NCBI GenBank assembly: GCA_022829145.1
Contig: CM040744.1
Location: forward strand, 744,001-808,000
Direction: 5' to 3'
Origin: Albula goreensis
Lineage: Eukaryota > Chordata > Actinopteri > Albuliformes > Albulidae
DNA length: 64,000 nucleotides
Shown here: positions 48,316 to 60,108 of the stretch, piece after piece
Layout: each line of letters begins with the position of its first letter
Numbering within the stretch: position 1 is the stretch's first letter
Made by a program: the position numbers and the translations under genes
Notes under the pieces: generated by a model
The model's input: only the letters and a program-made list of their open reading frames with translations
What the model was told of the DNA's origin: nothing
Databases searched by the model: none

Positions 48316-49316
48316 TGCTCGGTCGCGCTCTGAGGCTAATAGGGGCCACGTGTTTGAAATGCCATTTTTACGTCCGAGGTGAGACCTGAGCTCAGAGGTG
48401 GACTCGGTACATAAACACCTCGCTGTAGCTCTGTCGATGGGAGGACAGAGAAATGACACAAACCTTTGTACCTTTGTTTCATCCAGCGTTTAACTACAAG
48501 TGCAAATTCACAAATAGGGTGTTTGTTTAAACATTTGATTGAAAAAGTTGTTTTTCGGTGACATGATGGATGCGCGTCCAGAAAATTGTGTCTTCGGGAT
48601 GTTTACCCTGTCGTTACTCTTGACCTTAATGGTCTGCGAATGAACTTTGACCCGGAAACCCCATCCTTTGAAGAGCTTTGATGACTAGGACACTAAAAAA
48701 CCTCATTGTCCATTTCCATGTCTACCAAACACAGCAACCAGAGAATACTGTTTATCCAACAATGTGTTTTACCTTGTACGATTACATTGCACTCCTTTAC
48801 CTGTTGCTCTTATCCAGAGTAACACACCAAACAAAGTGCAGACTTTCAGATAGGCTAAATAGATAGGCTAAATGAGCTACAATGTTTTGTTTTTCACTAC
48901 TTAATTTTTTAATTAAGCTTTGGTTTTACTTAATTTAGTACTTATTTTTGTTTTATACTGCTGCAAATCCCACTTCCATGTCTGGGGCAATGAAGCTGTA
49001 CTGCTTTTGCTTATTATTTATACGTGTCAAAATAAGTCCTTTAGCATTTTGCATCATTTTACTATCAATGCTTATTTTGACAAAGTTTCTCAGTGCTCAG
49101 TTTCAGTCTTACGCAAATCACTGAACCTTCGAATGGGAAACGTGTATGTAGACCTTTAATTAATGGGCACTCAATTTAGAGCTCCACTGGTGTGCATCAT
49201 TTGAGTATTATTTTTAATAAATGCTAATTGTAAGTTAGTGCTGCTTCAGGTTTGGAATAGAATCGTGTTCTTCTAGTCAGGTTTACTAGTCAGTCTCTTT
49301 TTTGTGTTGCATGCAG
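48316..49316 (+). other. Probable cemip2 first intron, part 3
   Basis: AT-rich and unremarkable. It ends in TCTCTTTTTTGTGTTGCATGCAG, an ordinary polypyrimidine tract and acceptor. Confidence 0.65.
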
Positions 49317-49335
49317 AAGGCAGCAGACAGGTACC

Positions 49336-49666
49336 ATGCAGGTGAATGATGGCCCCCATCGTGTCCCCATCTTCATGCCCCCGTCCAATGGAACCAGCCA
49401 CCGCTCCCCGGGGTACGTCCCGGGCAGGATCGCCCCCGTTCGCTCCCCGCCCCCGCCCAAGATCCCGCCGCCGCCTCCGCTGAAGCCCGCGGCGCTCCCC
49501 GAGCGGCAGGCCACGTTCACGCTGTCGGAGGAGGAGCAGAAGAGGGAGCGGGCCAGCAGTCTGAGGAAGAGGAGGAATACGCTGGTGTGCTTCGCTGTCT
49601 CGCTGGCCAGCTTCTTCCTGGTACTGGTGCTGGTGCTCACCCTGATGTCCGCCGACGTGCTGGACG
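49336..49666 (+). CDS. cemip2: cemip2 coding exon 1 (residues 1-111): cytosolic tail and membrane anchor
   Basis: This encodes the N-terminus of CEMIP2/TMEM2, a type II membrane protein that cuts high-molecular-weight hyaluronan at the cell surface; zebrafish tmem2 is needed in heart morphogenesis. The ATG lies 19 bases after the acceptor at 49315-49316. The tail carries HRSPGYVPGRIAPVR, which corresponds to a conserved block of vertebrate CEMIP2. It is followed by a proline-rich segment with runs of four and five prolines (residues 38-48), a charged stretch with an RKRR stop-transfer motif (77-80), and one hydrophobic anchor (about 82-104). The donor GACG then GTGAGT leaves one base of codon 111. 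The exon is GC-rich. Confidence 0.93.
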
Positions 49667-50330
49667 GTGAGTCCGCCCCGTAGCACCTCCACCCTCTCTG
49701 TTCCTCTCCCCAAAAAAACCCACCCACAGTCCTACAACACCATAGTACTTTGAGGCCCCCAAAAAGGGCCATTTTATCATTCTGAACTGTACAGATTTTC
49801 CTTTATTTTTCTCCCACTTTTAGCAATGCACGGTTACTGATTTGACTGTCACTGTTAATGTTATTCCGCTTTTTGAGGTTGCTACTTGTCTTCCATTGTG
49901 GCCAAAGATATCAAGGATATAGAGGTAACTGCACTGCTTTTCCCAGTATTACAGAAGAGAGGTGTAAGCGTGACACAGAAGGCTTGACACTCTAGCAATC
50001 GTTCTGCAGGTCGGTAGTGCTGGATAGCTAGACGGCAGCATGCACGAGAGGTGTCCTCGGAAGGAAAGAGTCGTGGCTGTGGCAGCGCTGGGGAAACACA
50101 GCAGGGGTGATGTTCCAAAGGGTTATCACTTCACGCTCCCCTAGCTTCAGGCCTGGTACAAGTGGGCCCCCCTTCCCCCAGCCCCCTCCTGGGGGGCCAG
50201 GGGAACTGGGAGGGTGGGGAGGGGGTTGTGGAACAGCTGACAGAAAGCCTTAAGGCTGCGCCATTAACGGAGGTCACTGCTTTCTGGACCTCTCTGGGGG
50301 TCAAAGGTCAAACACAGCACTCGTTACAAT
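49667..50330 (+). other. cemip2 intron, nothing recognised
   Basis: Ordinary intronic sequence with G-rich text near 50190-50228. Confidence 0.6.
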
Positions 50331-50331
50331 T

Positions 50332-51512
50332 GGCGCTTTCGGACCAAACAGTTCTAGGAACTTTTTGAGAGGAACTACCCACTGGGGAAGTTCCCCGTGA
50401 ACTACAAACCTTCAAGGGCTTCTTTCTGTTTGCATTCGCACCACCAGGAATAAAGTGACATAAGCCAGCGGTTAGTATACCAACGTCATTTCTGCGTGAT
50501 ACAACAACAAGATGGAGGGCGCCATCACGGGAGCTGTGTGTTTGTTGTGTGTCATGGGTTTCCTAGGGTGTTTCTCAATACCAAGAATGCAAGAACGGAC
50601 TTGTGACCTTGAGGAGAATGGTCTTGCGAGTTCGCAAGGACAGAAAACGCATCCGCAAAAGTTTTGAGATGGTTTGTGTACTTGCTTACTTGCTACTGCG
50701 TAATACCCCGAGCAAAGCTCATTTCACCAATAACAGAACGACACTGGCAGGACAGCACTTGCAACATTTGATGGAGTTTATTTTTGTGCTTGTAATACAT
50801 TTATTTTCACCTTAGAAATACCCAGCTGCTTCGTCCATAAAAAGAAATTTACAAAAAGTATCTATCAGCGAGGAGATCTCCTCGGCAGTCCCTGATTGAA
50901 ATATTTACGGTAAGATGAGGGGTAGAAGGCTGTAAGGTTTAAATTACAGCTTCATCCATATGATCGATATGACATTTGAAAAGCGCAAATACCTTACTGA
51001 AAAAACGCATACCGCAAGTTTACGGAAGGCAGTGCTAACTTAAGTAGCTAAAACTCATCCCTACTGAACGGAATAACGCTAGCATAGCTAACCGGAACCA
51101 ACTGCCAATTAAAGTCGTTGTAGACTTTCAAATTAGCTGTTATTTAAATCGAATAAGCAAATATTCATGAACTTTAATACTAAGTTCCCGTCATATTTTT
51201 GTTCACCCATGATTATAATGCCTAATAATGGAGTTGAAAAGGACACAGGTTTTTAAAAATGGCAGCTGTGGGTGCTGCATTAGCTCATGTGTTTGACCAA
51301 TCAACGTACACTTACGTCTGGACCAGTCGCTGTACACTTATGTCACTCAAGGTTCCTGTTGTGCCTGAAGTAGGAGCTAAAAAAGTTCCTCAAAACCGCA
51401 TTCTAAGAACTGCGATAGTTCCCAGTTCCTACAGTGCGAACACAGTAAAAAGGGGGTGGTTCCTCCCACAATTCTTAGAACGATGAAAAAGTTCCTCTGG
51501 TCCAAAAGCACC
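50332..51512. mobile_element. 1.18-kb non-autonomous TIR element, copy 2 of the dispersed family
   Basis: The outer ends GGCGCTTTCGGACC (50332-50345) and, inverted, GGTGCTTTTGGACC (51499-51512) agree at 12 of 14 bases. Inner blocks GGAACTTTTT and GAGGAAC(T/C)ACC are also shared between the inverted ends. The interior (about 50660-51180) is colinear with 6740-7330. No transposase frame is present. A clean target duplication was not found; an AAT lies near both ends, but off by a base. Confidence 0.65.
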
Positions 51513-53976
51513 CGAATGTGTCAGTGGTGCAGACAATGTGTGGCGCAGTTATCCTTTTCTTTCCCTTAAAAGTGTGAAGTTGTGTACCTTTAAAAAAAAA
51601 ATGTAACCACGTATTTGAGGAGCAAGTTATCTGCCCTGATACGCTTTTGAAAAACCACTTGTAATATTTGAAATAAACAGTGACTTTTTGTGAACAAATC
51701 ATTACGCATCACAGTTGACCTGCAGGGTCAAGTAACACTAGATAATTCCCACGCTCATGCAGCCGGTGACTGGCACATATCTGAGCTTCAAAATTGGCAC
51801 AACGTTGTCTGAATGGATCGTATGATAGACAGGTTTTACTCTCATTAGTTAGCAGCTGTCTAGAAGCCGTTGGCTAATTTGTTTGACAGAGAGATATATT
51901 CCTGGGTGTGCCTGTTACCTTGTGTATGCGCTGAATTACGGCAGCTTTATGTTATCATTATGATTGTAATCATTCAAAATATATGCAGTAATAGTAATTA
52001 TTGTTTTAAAGCCAGCGCTGTAACGGGCCCGTACTTGCCGATAGCTGGCCGCTCAGATGTTTTGCTTTAGTTCAGCTCTGCGTCGCTGGTGCATCCTGAC
52101 TAATCTGTCCCACCGACAGCCAAAAGATGATGTCACGGTTTTCGAGAAACAGCAAAGCCTCCGACGACAAAACCAGATTTTCGGTTGGAACACAGGAGGG
52201 GAAGCTTTTAAATGAGGCGCGGTTCTTCCCGCCGATCCGAACACAAAGTAATCGCGTTAATCCCGAGAGGTTCGGCGAATCCCATTTAAACTCGCAACCC
52301 CCCCAGGAGATGAACCCTGATAACCTCTCAGCGGCAGAAGGACGCGCAGCGGGAGAGCGATGAAGTATCTCCAATCCCCCATGGTGCTCATAGAAAATAA
52401 ACAGCAAAAATTTAAAGCCATTTTATCGCCAGAGGAGTGCTGAGTTTTTTTTTTTTCCTTCATTGTTCAGTGCTTAATTGATCAATGAAAACCGTTAATC
52501 CACTTCCCCTGTATTATTACACCTGAACCGGTTGTGGGTTTGCAGGTGAAAATAAAAACCGGCATGTACCGCAGCCGGCCCTCCGGGACCAGGAATGACG
52601 ACCACGGACTTAAGATTTAGGGGCCGAAAGCTGAAAATATGGGAGAGAAGGTCCTGAATTTCCAGGCTCTCTAGTGGAATACTGTCACTGCAGAAGTCTT
52701 TGTTGTGGGGGGAGGGAAGGAAGTGAAGCAATTTGCCTGCAGTAGCCTTGGGCGGACCCCCTTTGGTGTCCTTCAGAACAAACTCGCCCACCCCCTTTTT
52801 TTTTCCTAAAACTATCCCCCTCCCTCTGCCCCCTGTGGTGTGACACACCCAGTCCCCACCCTCCCCCGCCCCAAGGCTGGCTGGCGCTGTTTAAACAGGA
52901 ATTCCAGGGGAAAATGTTTCAGGTTCCTGTCGTCTCCCGCTCATCTTTCATGAAAAACAGCACCCCAGGGGCCTCTGGGAGCCTCGGCAGGGGGTCGTCT
53001 CTTAACTTTGAACTTTCTCATGATTTATATATTTATTTACATAGCACTTTTCAAACAGGATGGCACAAAGTGCGTCAACAAAGATTCAACTTATAACGAT
53101 GACACATAAAACATTTATGAAGGTTTATTACATGTCCCTGAATTATGCAAAAATAATAAATTAGAACAAATATAATAAACATCTGTGATTATAATTTATG
53201 ATGGCTGACTTTTTTGCATAATGACACATACGTGGTTTGGTGTTTTTCACTACTGAGGGAAAACCCAGATCATAGCCATGTTAGACTCTGCAGTAAGGTG
53301 GAAAGTGCTTTGGTGGATCGTTTCTTCTTCTGCTGCACTTCTTGTGTGCAGCTGCAGACATTTGCTTATGCAAATTGGCAACAAAAGCAAAAAAACATTT
53401 TCTGACCAATTATGTATATTTATGCAGTATTGTTTGTATAATATTTATATTTGATTGGCATCTTTGTGAAATATTTGATTGTATAAGTTGGTATACATAT
53501 TTATATTTTTGTCTCCCAAATCATTTTCGTCTTATTGTGCCGTTTTAAATATTATGTCTTCGTTTACTCTTATTTCTATTACTCGTAAATTCACTCCATT
53601 TAGACAAAAGACATACACATTTGGCAGTGCAAGCCTCCTCTCTTGAATGATGGTTGTGCTCCAATAAAATGTTCTTTTGTTTGTAGCGGATGATTCAGTT
53701 CGATTAGATTAGATGCATGATTTCCTGTTTAACACAAATTGTTTGGCTTGTCGTGAAGAGGCATGAACTTGGCATTCAAGATTCACAAATGCATTATGGG
53801 CCAGTTTACTAAACTTTGGGTGCTACAGCCTGTCTTATCTCTTGTTAGTTCTGTTTTATAGGTTTGCTCACTGGACTATCTTCCAGTAACTTGCGCTCTG
53901 CAGTATAGCACGATGCTAGCACCGCGTTCGTTAGCCATGGTGCTAACACGCGTATCCCTCTGGTTTCTGTCTCCAG
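51513..53976 (+). other. cemip2 intron, mostly unrecognised
   Basis: A CACTTTTCAAACAGGATGG motif near 53045 belongs to a common AT-rich fish repeat also suspected at 23865. C-rich text lies at 52790-52875. The intron ends in CCCTCTGGTTTCTGTCTCCAG. Confidence 0.55.
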
Positions 53977-54117
53977 AGAACTGCCCCGATCACAACCCCT
54001 CCCTAAGCAGATGGAATCCTGGGCTGAACCCCAAGAGGGCGGTGGTCCTCCGGACGGGAGATCATTTTCGGCTGGACTCCTCCGCCACCCTGCACTCTGT
54101 CACCATCCAGAAAGGAG
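53977..54117 (+). CDS. cemip2: cemip2 coding exon 2 (residues 111-158): stem and start of G8 domain
   Basis: After the CTCCAG acceptor the exon completes Glu111 and encodes ENCPDHNPSLSRWNPG, the conserved juxtamembrane segment of CEMIP2. The first strands of the G8 domain follow (VVLRTGDHFRLDSSATLHSV). The length is 141 nt, and it ends one base into codon 158 before GTGGGG. The reading frame runs unbroken from the previous exon and into the next. Confidence 0.92.
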
Positions 54118-54558
54118 GTGGGGTCTCTGTTGCTAAGTGACAGGTCTGAGTGGAAGGTTTTGATTTCTGTCAGGTCATCTCTGGAAAACAGAGATGAAAT
54201 CAGAAATAAAGTTTAGCACTCGCTGCCTGACGTATTTGAATTATCCCTTACAGTTGTGTTTGGTTATTTTATTATTATTTGGTTTAATAATCTTTGAATG
54301 CAAGTGGTAATGATTGACAAAAAAGGAAAATGGCTCAAAGATTTGCTGTTGGCTTTACATGCTGACATTGCTATCTTAATATGCATGCATATAGATGCAC
54401 ATTTTTATATATTCTGGTTATTACACATACAATGGTAATAAAATTACATTGTTATTGTAATGATGATGATGGTGGTCTTGATGATTGTGACACAGATTTA
54501 TTATTTTATTGTGGTAATTTTGATAATATTTGATGGAAATGACTATCTTTCCTGTCAG
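54118..54558 (+). other. Short cemip2 intron
   Basis: 441 bp of AT-rich intron with (GAT)n-like text near 54460. It ends in CTTTCCTGTCAG. Confidence 0.85.
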
Positions 54559-55126
54559 GTCTGCTTGTTTTCGCTGATGACAAAGACGGCTCCAAAAACA
54601 TCACTTTGAGGACGCGGCATCTCATGATTGAGGATGGGGGCGCGTTGCACATCGGGGCACCCAAATGCCGCTACCGCTCTCGCGCAACCATTACTCTGCT
54701 GGGCCGCTCCGATGAGCAGGGGGTACCTGAGGTGCCCGACCTGGGCAGGAAGTTCATCGCCGTCCAGGGTGGCGGGACCCTGGAGCTCCATGGAGCCCCC
54801 AAACTGTCCTGGACCCTACTGTCCCGCACGGTCCCCGCATCGGGCCTCGCCACGGGCGGCTACGCCTTCCTGAGGAACTTCAGTCGTGGGATCAACCTGC
54901 GGGTGGTGGACCAGGACACGGGCGGAGTGCTGTTCGCTGACCGCTTCGACACTCACGACTCCCACAACGACAGCCGCCGGCTTCACGAGCTGCTGAAGTC
55001 GCTGCCCACGGGACGCATCGTCGCCATGGCGGTGGGAGACTCGGCCGCCAAGAGCCTGCTGGAGGAGACGAAGAGGACCATACAGAACCTGCTGGGAAGC
55101 ATCTTCATCAACGACCTCAAATACAG
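54559..55126 (+). CDS. cemip2: cemip2 coding exon 3 (residues 158-347): G8 domain and start of first GG domain
   Basis: This encodes the rest of the G8 domain (GGLLVFADDKDG, then NITLRT, then DGGALHIG and GGTLELHG). G8 is a beta-rich extracellular domain found in CEMIP, PKHD1 and TMEM2. It then runs into the first GG-type domain (INLRVVDQDTGG, then AVGDSAAKSL). NIT is a potential N-glycosylation site. The exon ends in AAATACAG before GTACGC, leaving two bases of the next codon. The authentic donor is unit 1 of the 31-bp minisatellite; read-through would hit a TGA at 55140-55142. The gene continues beyond the window: family proteins are close to 1,400 residues and only the first 347 or so are here. 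Confidence 0.93.
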
Positions 55127-55545
55127 GTACGCCAGCCAATGACAGCCTCAAATACAGGTACGCCAGTCACTAACAACCTCAAGTACAGGTAGGCTAATGA
55201 GCAACGACCTCAAATACAGGTACGCCAGTCACTAACAACCTCAAGTACAGGTAGGCTAATGAGTAATGACTTCTCATACAGCTACGCCAGTCACTAACGA
55301 CCTCAAATACAGGTAGGCTAATGAGTAATGACCTCTAATACAGGTACGCCAGTCACTAACAACCTCAAGTACAGGCAAGCTAATGAGTAATGACCTCTAA
55401 TACAGGTACGCCAGTCACTAACAACCTCAAGTACAGGTAGGCTAATGAGCAACGACCTCAAATACAGGTACGCCAGTCACTAACAACCTCAAGTACAGGC
55501 AGGCTAATGAGCAACAACCTCAAATACAGGTAGGCTAATAAGTGA
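55105..55545 (+). repeat. 31-bp minisatellite of exon-end plus splice-donor units, 14 copies
   Basis: TACAG ends at 55126, 55157, 55188, 55219, 55250, 55281, 55312, 55343, 55374, 55405, 55436, 55467, 55498 and 55529, an exact 31-bp step throughout. Each unit carries a piece of the exon end (GACCTCAAATACAG or AACCTCAAGTACAG) and a donor-like start (GTACGCC or GTAGGC). For most of the array the two subtypes alternate, giving a 62-bp higher-order period. Eleven of the fourteen units keep AG followed by GT; one has CT and two have GC. Unit 1 is the functional donor of cemip2. Confidence 0.95.
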
Positions 55546-56120
55546 AGACTTGGTGGGTTAGCTAATGACAGATGATGAATTCAATGGAATTCCATTGCAG
55601 GCATGTGCTTGTCTCGCCTCTTCCGGGTGGACAGTGGAGGAATGAGAAATGAATGCAACTTGTAAATAAAACAGAGCTCTTAAAATTTTGAGAAAAGTGG
55701 TTAAATATTTAAAAAAACATAAAAATATAGTGAATGTTTCCTTTGCAATGTTTATCCATCAAAAGAGTAAAAAAAAAAAACTGTAACTATCAAAGTTTTT
55801 GTCCCCTGAAGTAGCGCATCATAGTTCAGGCTAAATATGCGGAGTAGTGATTGGTCTTTTCAGTGTGTGAAAACGCTGGTGGCATTTTTTTTTTGGCTTC
55901 TTTTCTGCAGTCCGCTGAGAAATGATATGTCAATATTAGAGTGCCTTAACTGTTACAGTCAGAGTTATGGCCAAGGAGCCACTGTTGTTTTATTTTTATT
56001 ATAAATGACAAAAATGTTATTTTCTACATTTTTTGTTGTCCCTGTTATACCGATCCGTGAATTTTGTGTACCGTTACACTACTAAGGTACATATAGCAGT
56101 ATATACAATGATATATAATG

Positions 56121-56170
<50 letters not shown>

Positions 56171-57020
56171 CAATATATATTTAAAGATTTAATTGGGACC
56201 TGAAGGAAAACAGAAGTGATTTTCTTAGCCTCAGTTCCTTACTTATCAAAGGGATTTATCTCACTTTGGTGGAAGGAAAGACGGACCTTTCAGGCCAAGA
56301 GAAATAAGATGAGTTTCTGGGACCACGCTCATCCATTTGCTCATCTAACAATACGCTGACACAACACAAAATACACACCATCTCTCACTCTGTCTATCAC
56401 ACGCATATATTCACACACACACTTTGTTCACAAAGATTCTATAACTTCTCTACACACACAGAGCACACACACACAGTCCACATGCACATGGAGAACACGT
56501 TTGCGCAGACAGACCATATGCATTGTTATGCATGTACATTAGCCCACGCACATACACACACGCTTAGTTGACATGCATGCAGAGAGAGGACGTTTGCAAA
56601 AACACACTGTATCCCCTTTCACACTCGTGCGTGCGAACACATGCACACAGGCACACACGTACACACTGTCTAAAGCTCACTGATAGAGAGCTGAACTTCA
56701 GTCTGGAGGAAGGTTTTCCACGATAGTGCAATAGCTGCTGATTGTGACAGATTTTTACTTCAGGTTTCCTGAAACATGATGTTCAGAACATCACAAACCA
56801 TCAGTCGGTTCAGCATGTTCTTAAGGGCACTTCCCTGTACTTGCACGCATAATCTTATTCAGACAACACCTACTTTCAGTGTGTGACAGCCTTGTTTAAC
56901 TGCATCAACTTCAGTAGAGTTTCAGCTCAATGGACAAAAACACGCAAATAAGTCATGAATAACTCATTCATTTGAAAAATATGTGGCTAAATGAAGGCTA
57001 AATGAACTAGGCAGCAAAGT
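55546..57020 (+). other. cemip2 intron with simple repeats
   Basis: A (GT)n(TA)n tract lies at 56121-56180 and CA-rich imperfect sequence at about 56335-56665. No exon is recognised; I found no sequence encoding the expected continuation after the split Arg codon. Confidence 0.6.
56121..56180 (+). repeat. (GT)n(TA)n microsatellite
   Basis: About 15 GT units followed by TA units. Confidence 0.95.
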
Positions 57021-57185
57021 GGAGTGAGGTAGTACACTTGGTGTAGAGTAGTACATACCTACAATGGAGAAGAGTGGAGTAGTGTACACTTGATGTAGAG
57101 TAGTACATACCTACAATGGAGAAGATTGGAGTAGTGTACACTTGCTGTAGAGTAGTGCATACCTGCAGTGGACAGGAGTGAAATG
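57021..57185 (+). repeat. 52-bp minisatellite, about 3 copies
   Basis: GTAGAGTAGT begins at 57043, 57095 and 57147, a 52-bp period. Each unit includes CATACCT(A/G)CA(A/G)TGGA and GGAGTAGTGTACACTTG. The last copy is the most diverged. Confidence 0.9.
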
Positions 57186-58160
57186 GGGGACGCTTGGAAT
57201 ACTGCACCCTTGTTGTTCTGTGTAGTGTTGCATTATGCCCTTGTCTTAGAGTTGGTTTCAGACCCTGACAGAAGGGCAAAACTGAATTGTGACCCCTGCC
57301 TTAGGGTGAAGCTATGTGCACTTGCAGGAGGGTAGACTGAAGCCATGTGCCCTCCCTGTACACTGGAGAAGTGCACTCTTGCAATATGGCTTCTTTATGA
57401 CCCTGCAATGAACCCTGACCTTTTGACACAATTGTACTCTAAAAGTTTACTTAGCATTTGGTGGATTGAACAACCAAACACCCGCCACCCAGTGAAGTGT
57501 TTATACACTCTAGTGTCTGATTTGTTTGATTTTTTTGTCATGATTATTGTTATTAAGCTTGAGTAAATCTCCCAACTTTTCCACCACCAGTGAACGGACA
57601 GGAAGAGCAGTATTGGAAGGTGGAAGGTTACACAATATTTCCAGGATATGTGTCAAAAAAAAAATTCTGGTGCTTAGTTTTCTGCCTTTTCCCTCTTTTC
57701 ACATTTTGGATAAGAGTGGAGGAGGAGGACAGGGAATCTGAACATGTGAAAATGCTACCAAATCATTCACAGTTAATCACTCACAGGCTAGTCTTTCAAC
57801 TGAGACAGTAGTGGCTTGTCCGGCTCGTAGTTATGATGTCATAATAATGAGCCTGACAAGTGAGCCTGAATTGGTACCAACATGATCAAGATTGCATGTC
57901 AGAAGCTACAAACTGTGAAGACCTGAATATTCACTTCATAAAGACATATTGTTAAGACTGAAAATTATACATCATTACATGTATTAGCAATATAAGAGCT
58001 AAACGCATAAATAAATATAGCCGGTGTTTGGCATAGTTTAATTTACTGGCTATGTTCTACTGAGAAGCCACCGTCAGGCACCCAGGGTGAGTTTCCACTC
58101 AGTCAAAGTAATCTAAAATCAAGAATAAAATCAGTATTTTTGGCTTTGCCAGCTATAAAC
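57186..58160 (+). other. cemip2 intron, nothing recognised
   Basis: No gene or clear repeat is seen. Confidence 0.6.
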
Positions 58161-58609
58161 AGTTGCGTAATTTATATTGAATGTGTCGGTCCAGCAATCT
58201 TAAACTGCATTTCTTACAGCGTATGACTGTGCATTTGTTTTCAAGCATGATGAAGAATTTCCATTTATGTCCAGAGTAGTTTCGCGGGGTCTGTAAGGCT
58301 TTTGAATCATGTGAATAGCCTCACTGGCATACTGGCAGTAATTTCATATTTCACTGTAATTACATTGCTGATATTTGACATGTAATGTAAAACAACTGCT
58401 GAGTAGTGGGCACAACTCATTTAACTTCTGTGCTCTGCGCACGGAATGGAAATTCTTGATATAGACTCAAAATAAAGAATGATCTACAGAATCTGTTGAC
58501 AGCTTTTGAATTCATAGACCCCAGATTTTTGTTACTGTTTTTTTTCCTCCCCCAAGACAACTGGGGGAGGGGATCTTGTCTCAGTAGCTCTGGATGGTTT
58601 TCTAAAAAA
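58161..58609 (+). repeat. Source copy of a 0.45-kb duplicated segment
   Basis: This segment recurs at 60134-60566 in the same orientation with very high identity. The source has about 20 bp (around 58247-58267) that the second copy lacks. No coding potential or terminal repeats are seen. Confidence 0.9.
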
Positions 58610-58752
58610 ACTCAGGACGTTTTCCCAAAGCGAGCGGCTCGCGGGTTGGAGATGAAGCAAACTCTTGGTGTGGAATGCCTCCCGGAACCTGCGGATTTTC
58701 GGCATTAATCCGTAAATCAGGACCATATGTGTCTGAGCCGCTGCAATAGCAT

Positions 58753-58780
58753 GGGGGTGGTGGTGGTGGTGGTGGTGGGG
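58753..58780 (+). repeat. (GGT)n microsatellite
   Basis: About eight GGT units followed by G runs; the G-rich strand could form a quadruplex. Confidence 0.85.
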
Positions 58781-60108
58781 GGCTACGGGGGGTGTACCAC
58801 GCCACTTGCCTGCCAGTCTTGGAGACACTTTGATCCGTTAAAGTTGGCTCAAAACTGAAAAAAGTGGGCGTGTGCACGTTTTGCCTCACTTGTTTGAGTA
58901 CTCACTTGTTCGTTGTTTATGAGCCTCACCGGTTTGAGTACTCTCTTTATTCAGTGCTCACTTGTTCTGGGATGTGCTTTGCCAGTAAACCAGTGACCAG
59001 TTTAAATCTCTATATCTAATGAGTCACCAACTTAATCCCAGGATCACCTCCAGAAACCTACGGACACCAATCAGATTGTTAGAAGCCTTGGCCAGAAAAG
59101 TGAATGAAGTTACCTTGTGCTGTAGAGACAGAGTGACACGGTGTTCCAGAACTGTGACCTTCAGACCTTGTGACTGTCGGACTGTCTCGTGTTGGGGTCT
59201 TGGGACTTATTCGGGTGAATGGGCGATAGCGGGGAGGAAGGCAGTAGGGGATGGGGAAGTGAGGTCATGACCCGGCCGCTTGCACGTCCTCTATCGGTGT
59301 GCAAACACATGGCTGTCCCGGATTGGAGAGGGCAGGAAGCCGGAGGGCATCATGCAGAACGCAGACACAGGAAACGGCGATAAGCCAACAGGAAACTCGA
59401 CCTTCGGGTCCATCGTGTCCCGCACCAGTCGCTTAGTCTTTAACCCCTCGCCACAATCATCAAATGCCACGCGGCAGGGGAGGCTGCCGTTGCCTCAATG
59501 ACAGCTGACGTTCACCTGCCGACCATGGCGATTAGATAACCGTCCCGTGATGTGCCGACAATTATCGGAAATTCAAGTTCTTTTCCGTCAATTAAGGAAG
59601 CCTCCTTCAAACAACATCAGAAGAGGTTCCCACACAGAATGTGGAAAATGAGCGTCCATCTTTTGGATTCGTTTGATCTCTCTCAGCTTTCATCAGAGCT
59701 GGAATCCTTTGAAGTGCTACTGTGAAGTTCCGGAAAACGTAATATAAAAACACTGTCAGAAAGGCGGGAGGGTTTGAGGTGAAGAGCAGGTAACAGTGGA
59801 GGAAAAAGGAGGCAAGAATCAAACCCAGATCGTCAGTTTGCGGGGAGCCGAAGCCTGGCTGCCCTAAGAACTATGCCACACAATCTCACCCTGGAAGACT
59901 ACATTTTGCTTCCCACTTGGATGAAGTATAGATAACCCTGATAAACGGTAAACCCTGCCGACAGTTAATACCTGTGTCCAGGTTGGCGTTGGTTGCGCTC
60001 CTGATATTCGTAGCATGGTGAAGAAATTTTAAACGACCCAGCCTTTGTCAGATTACTTTGACGTTTCCGAAACAGTATAAAGGTGTTTAAACATCCATGC
60101 TGTTTGAA
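58781..60108 (+). other. cemip2 intron, possible SINE head near 59800-59885
   Basis: GAATCAAACCCAGATC near 59817 resembles an inverted polymerase III B box, with TATGCCACACAATCTCACC about 50 bp on. This would fit a decayed tRNA-derived SINE on the minus strand, but is weak. The remainder is unrecognised. Confidence 0.3.

Noticed and set aside
54628..55151. Other-frame and antisense frames over cemip2 coding exon 3
   Set aside because: They are shadows of the real exon, whose frame gives the conserved G8 and GG domain text.
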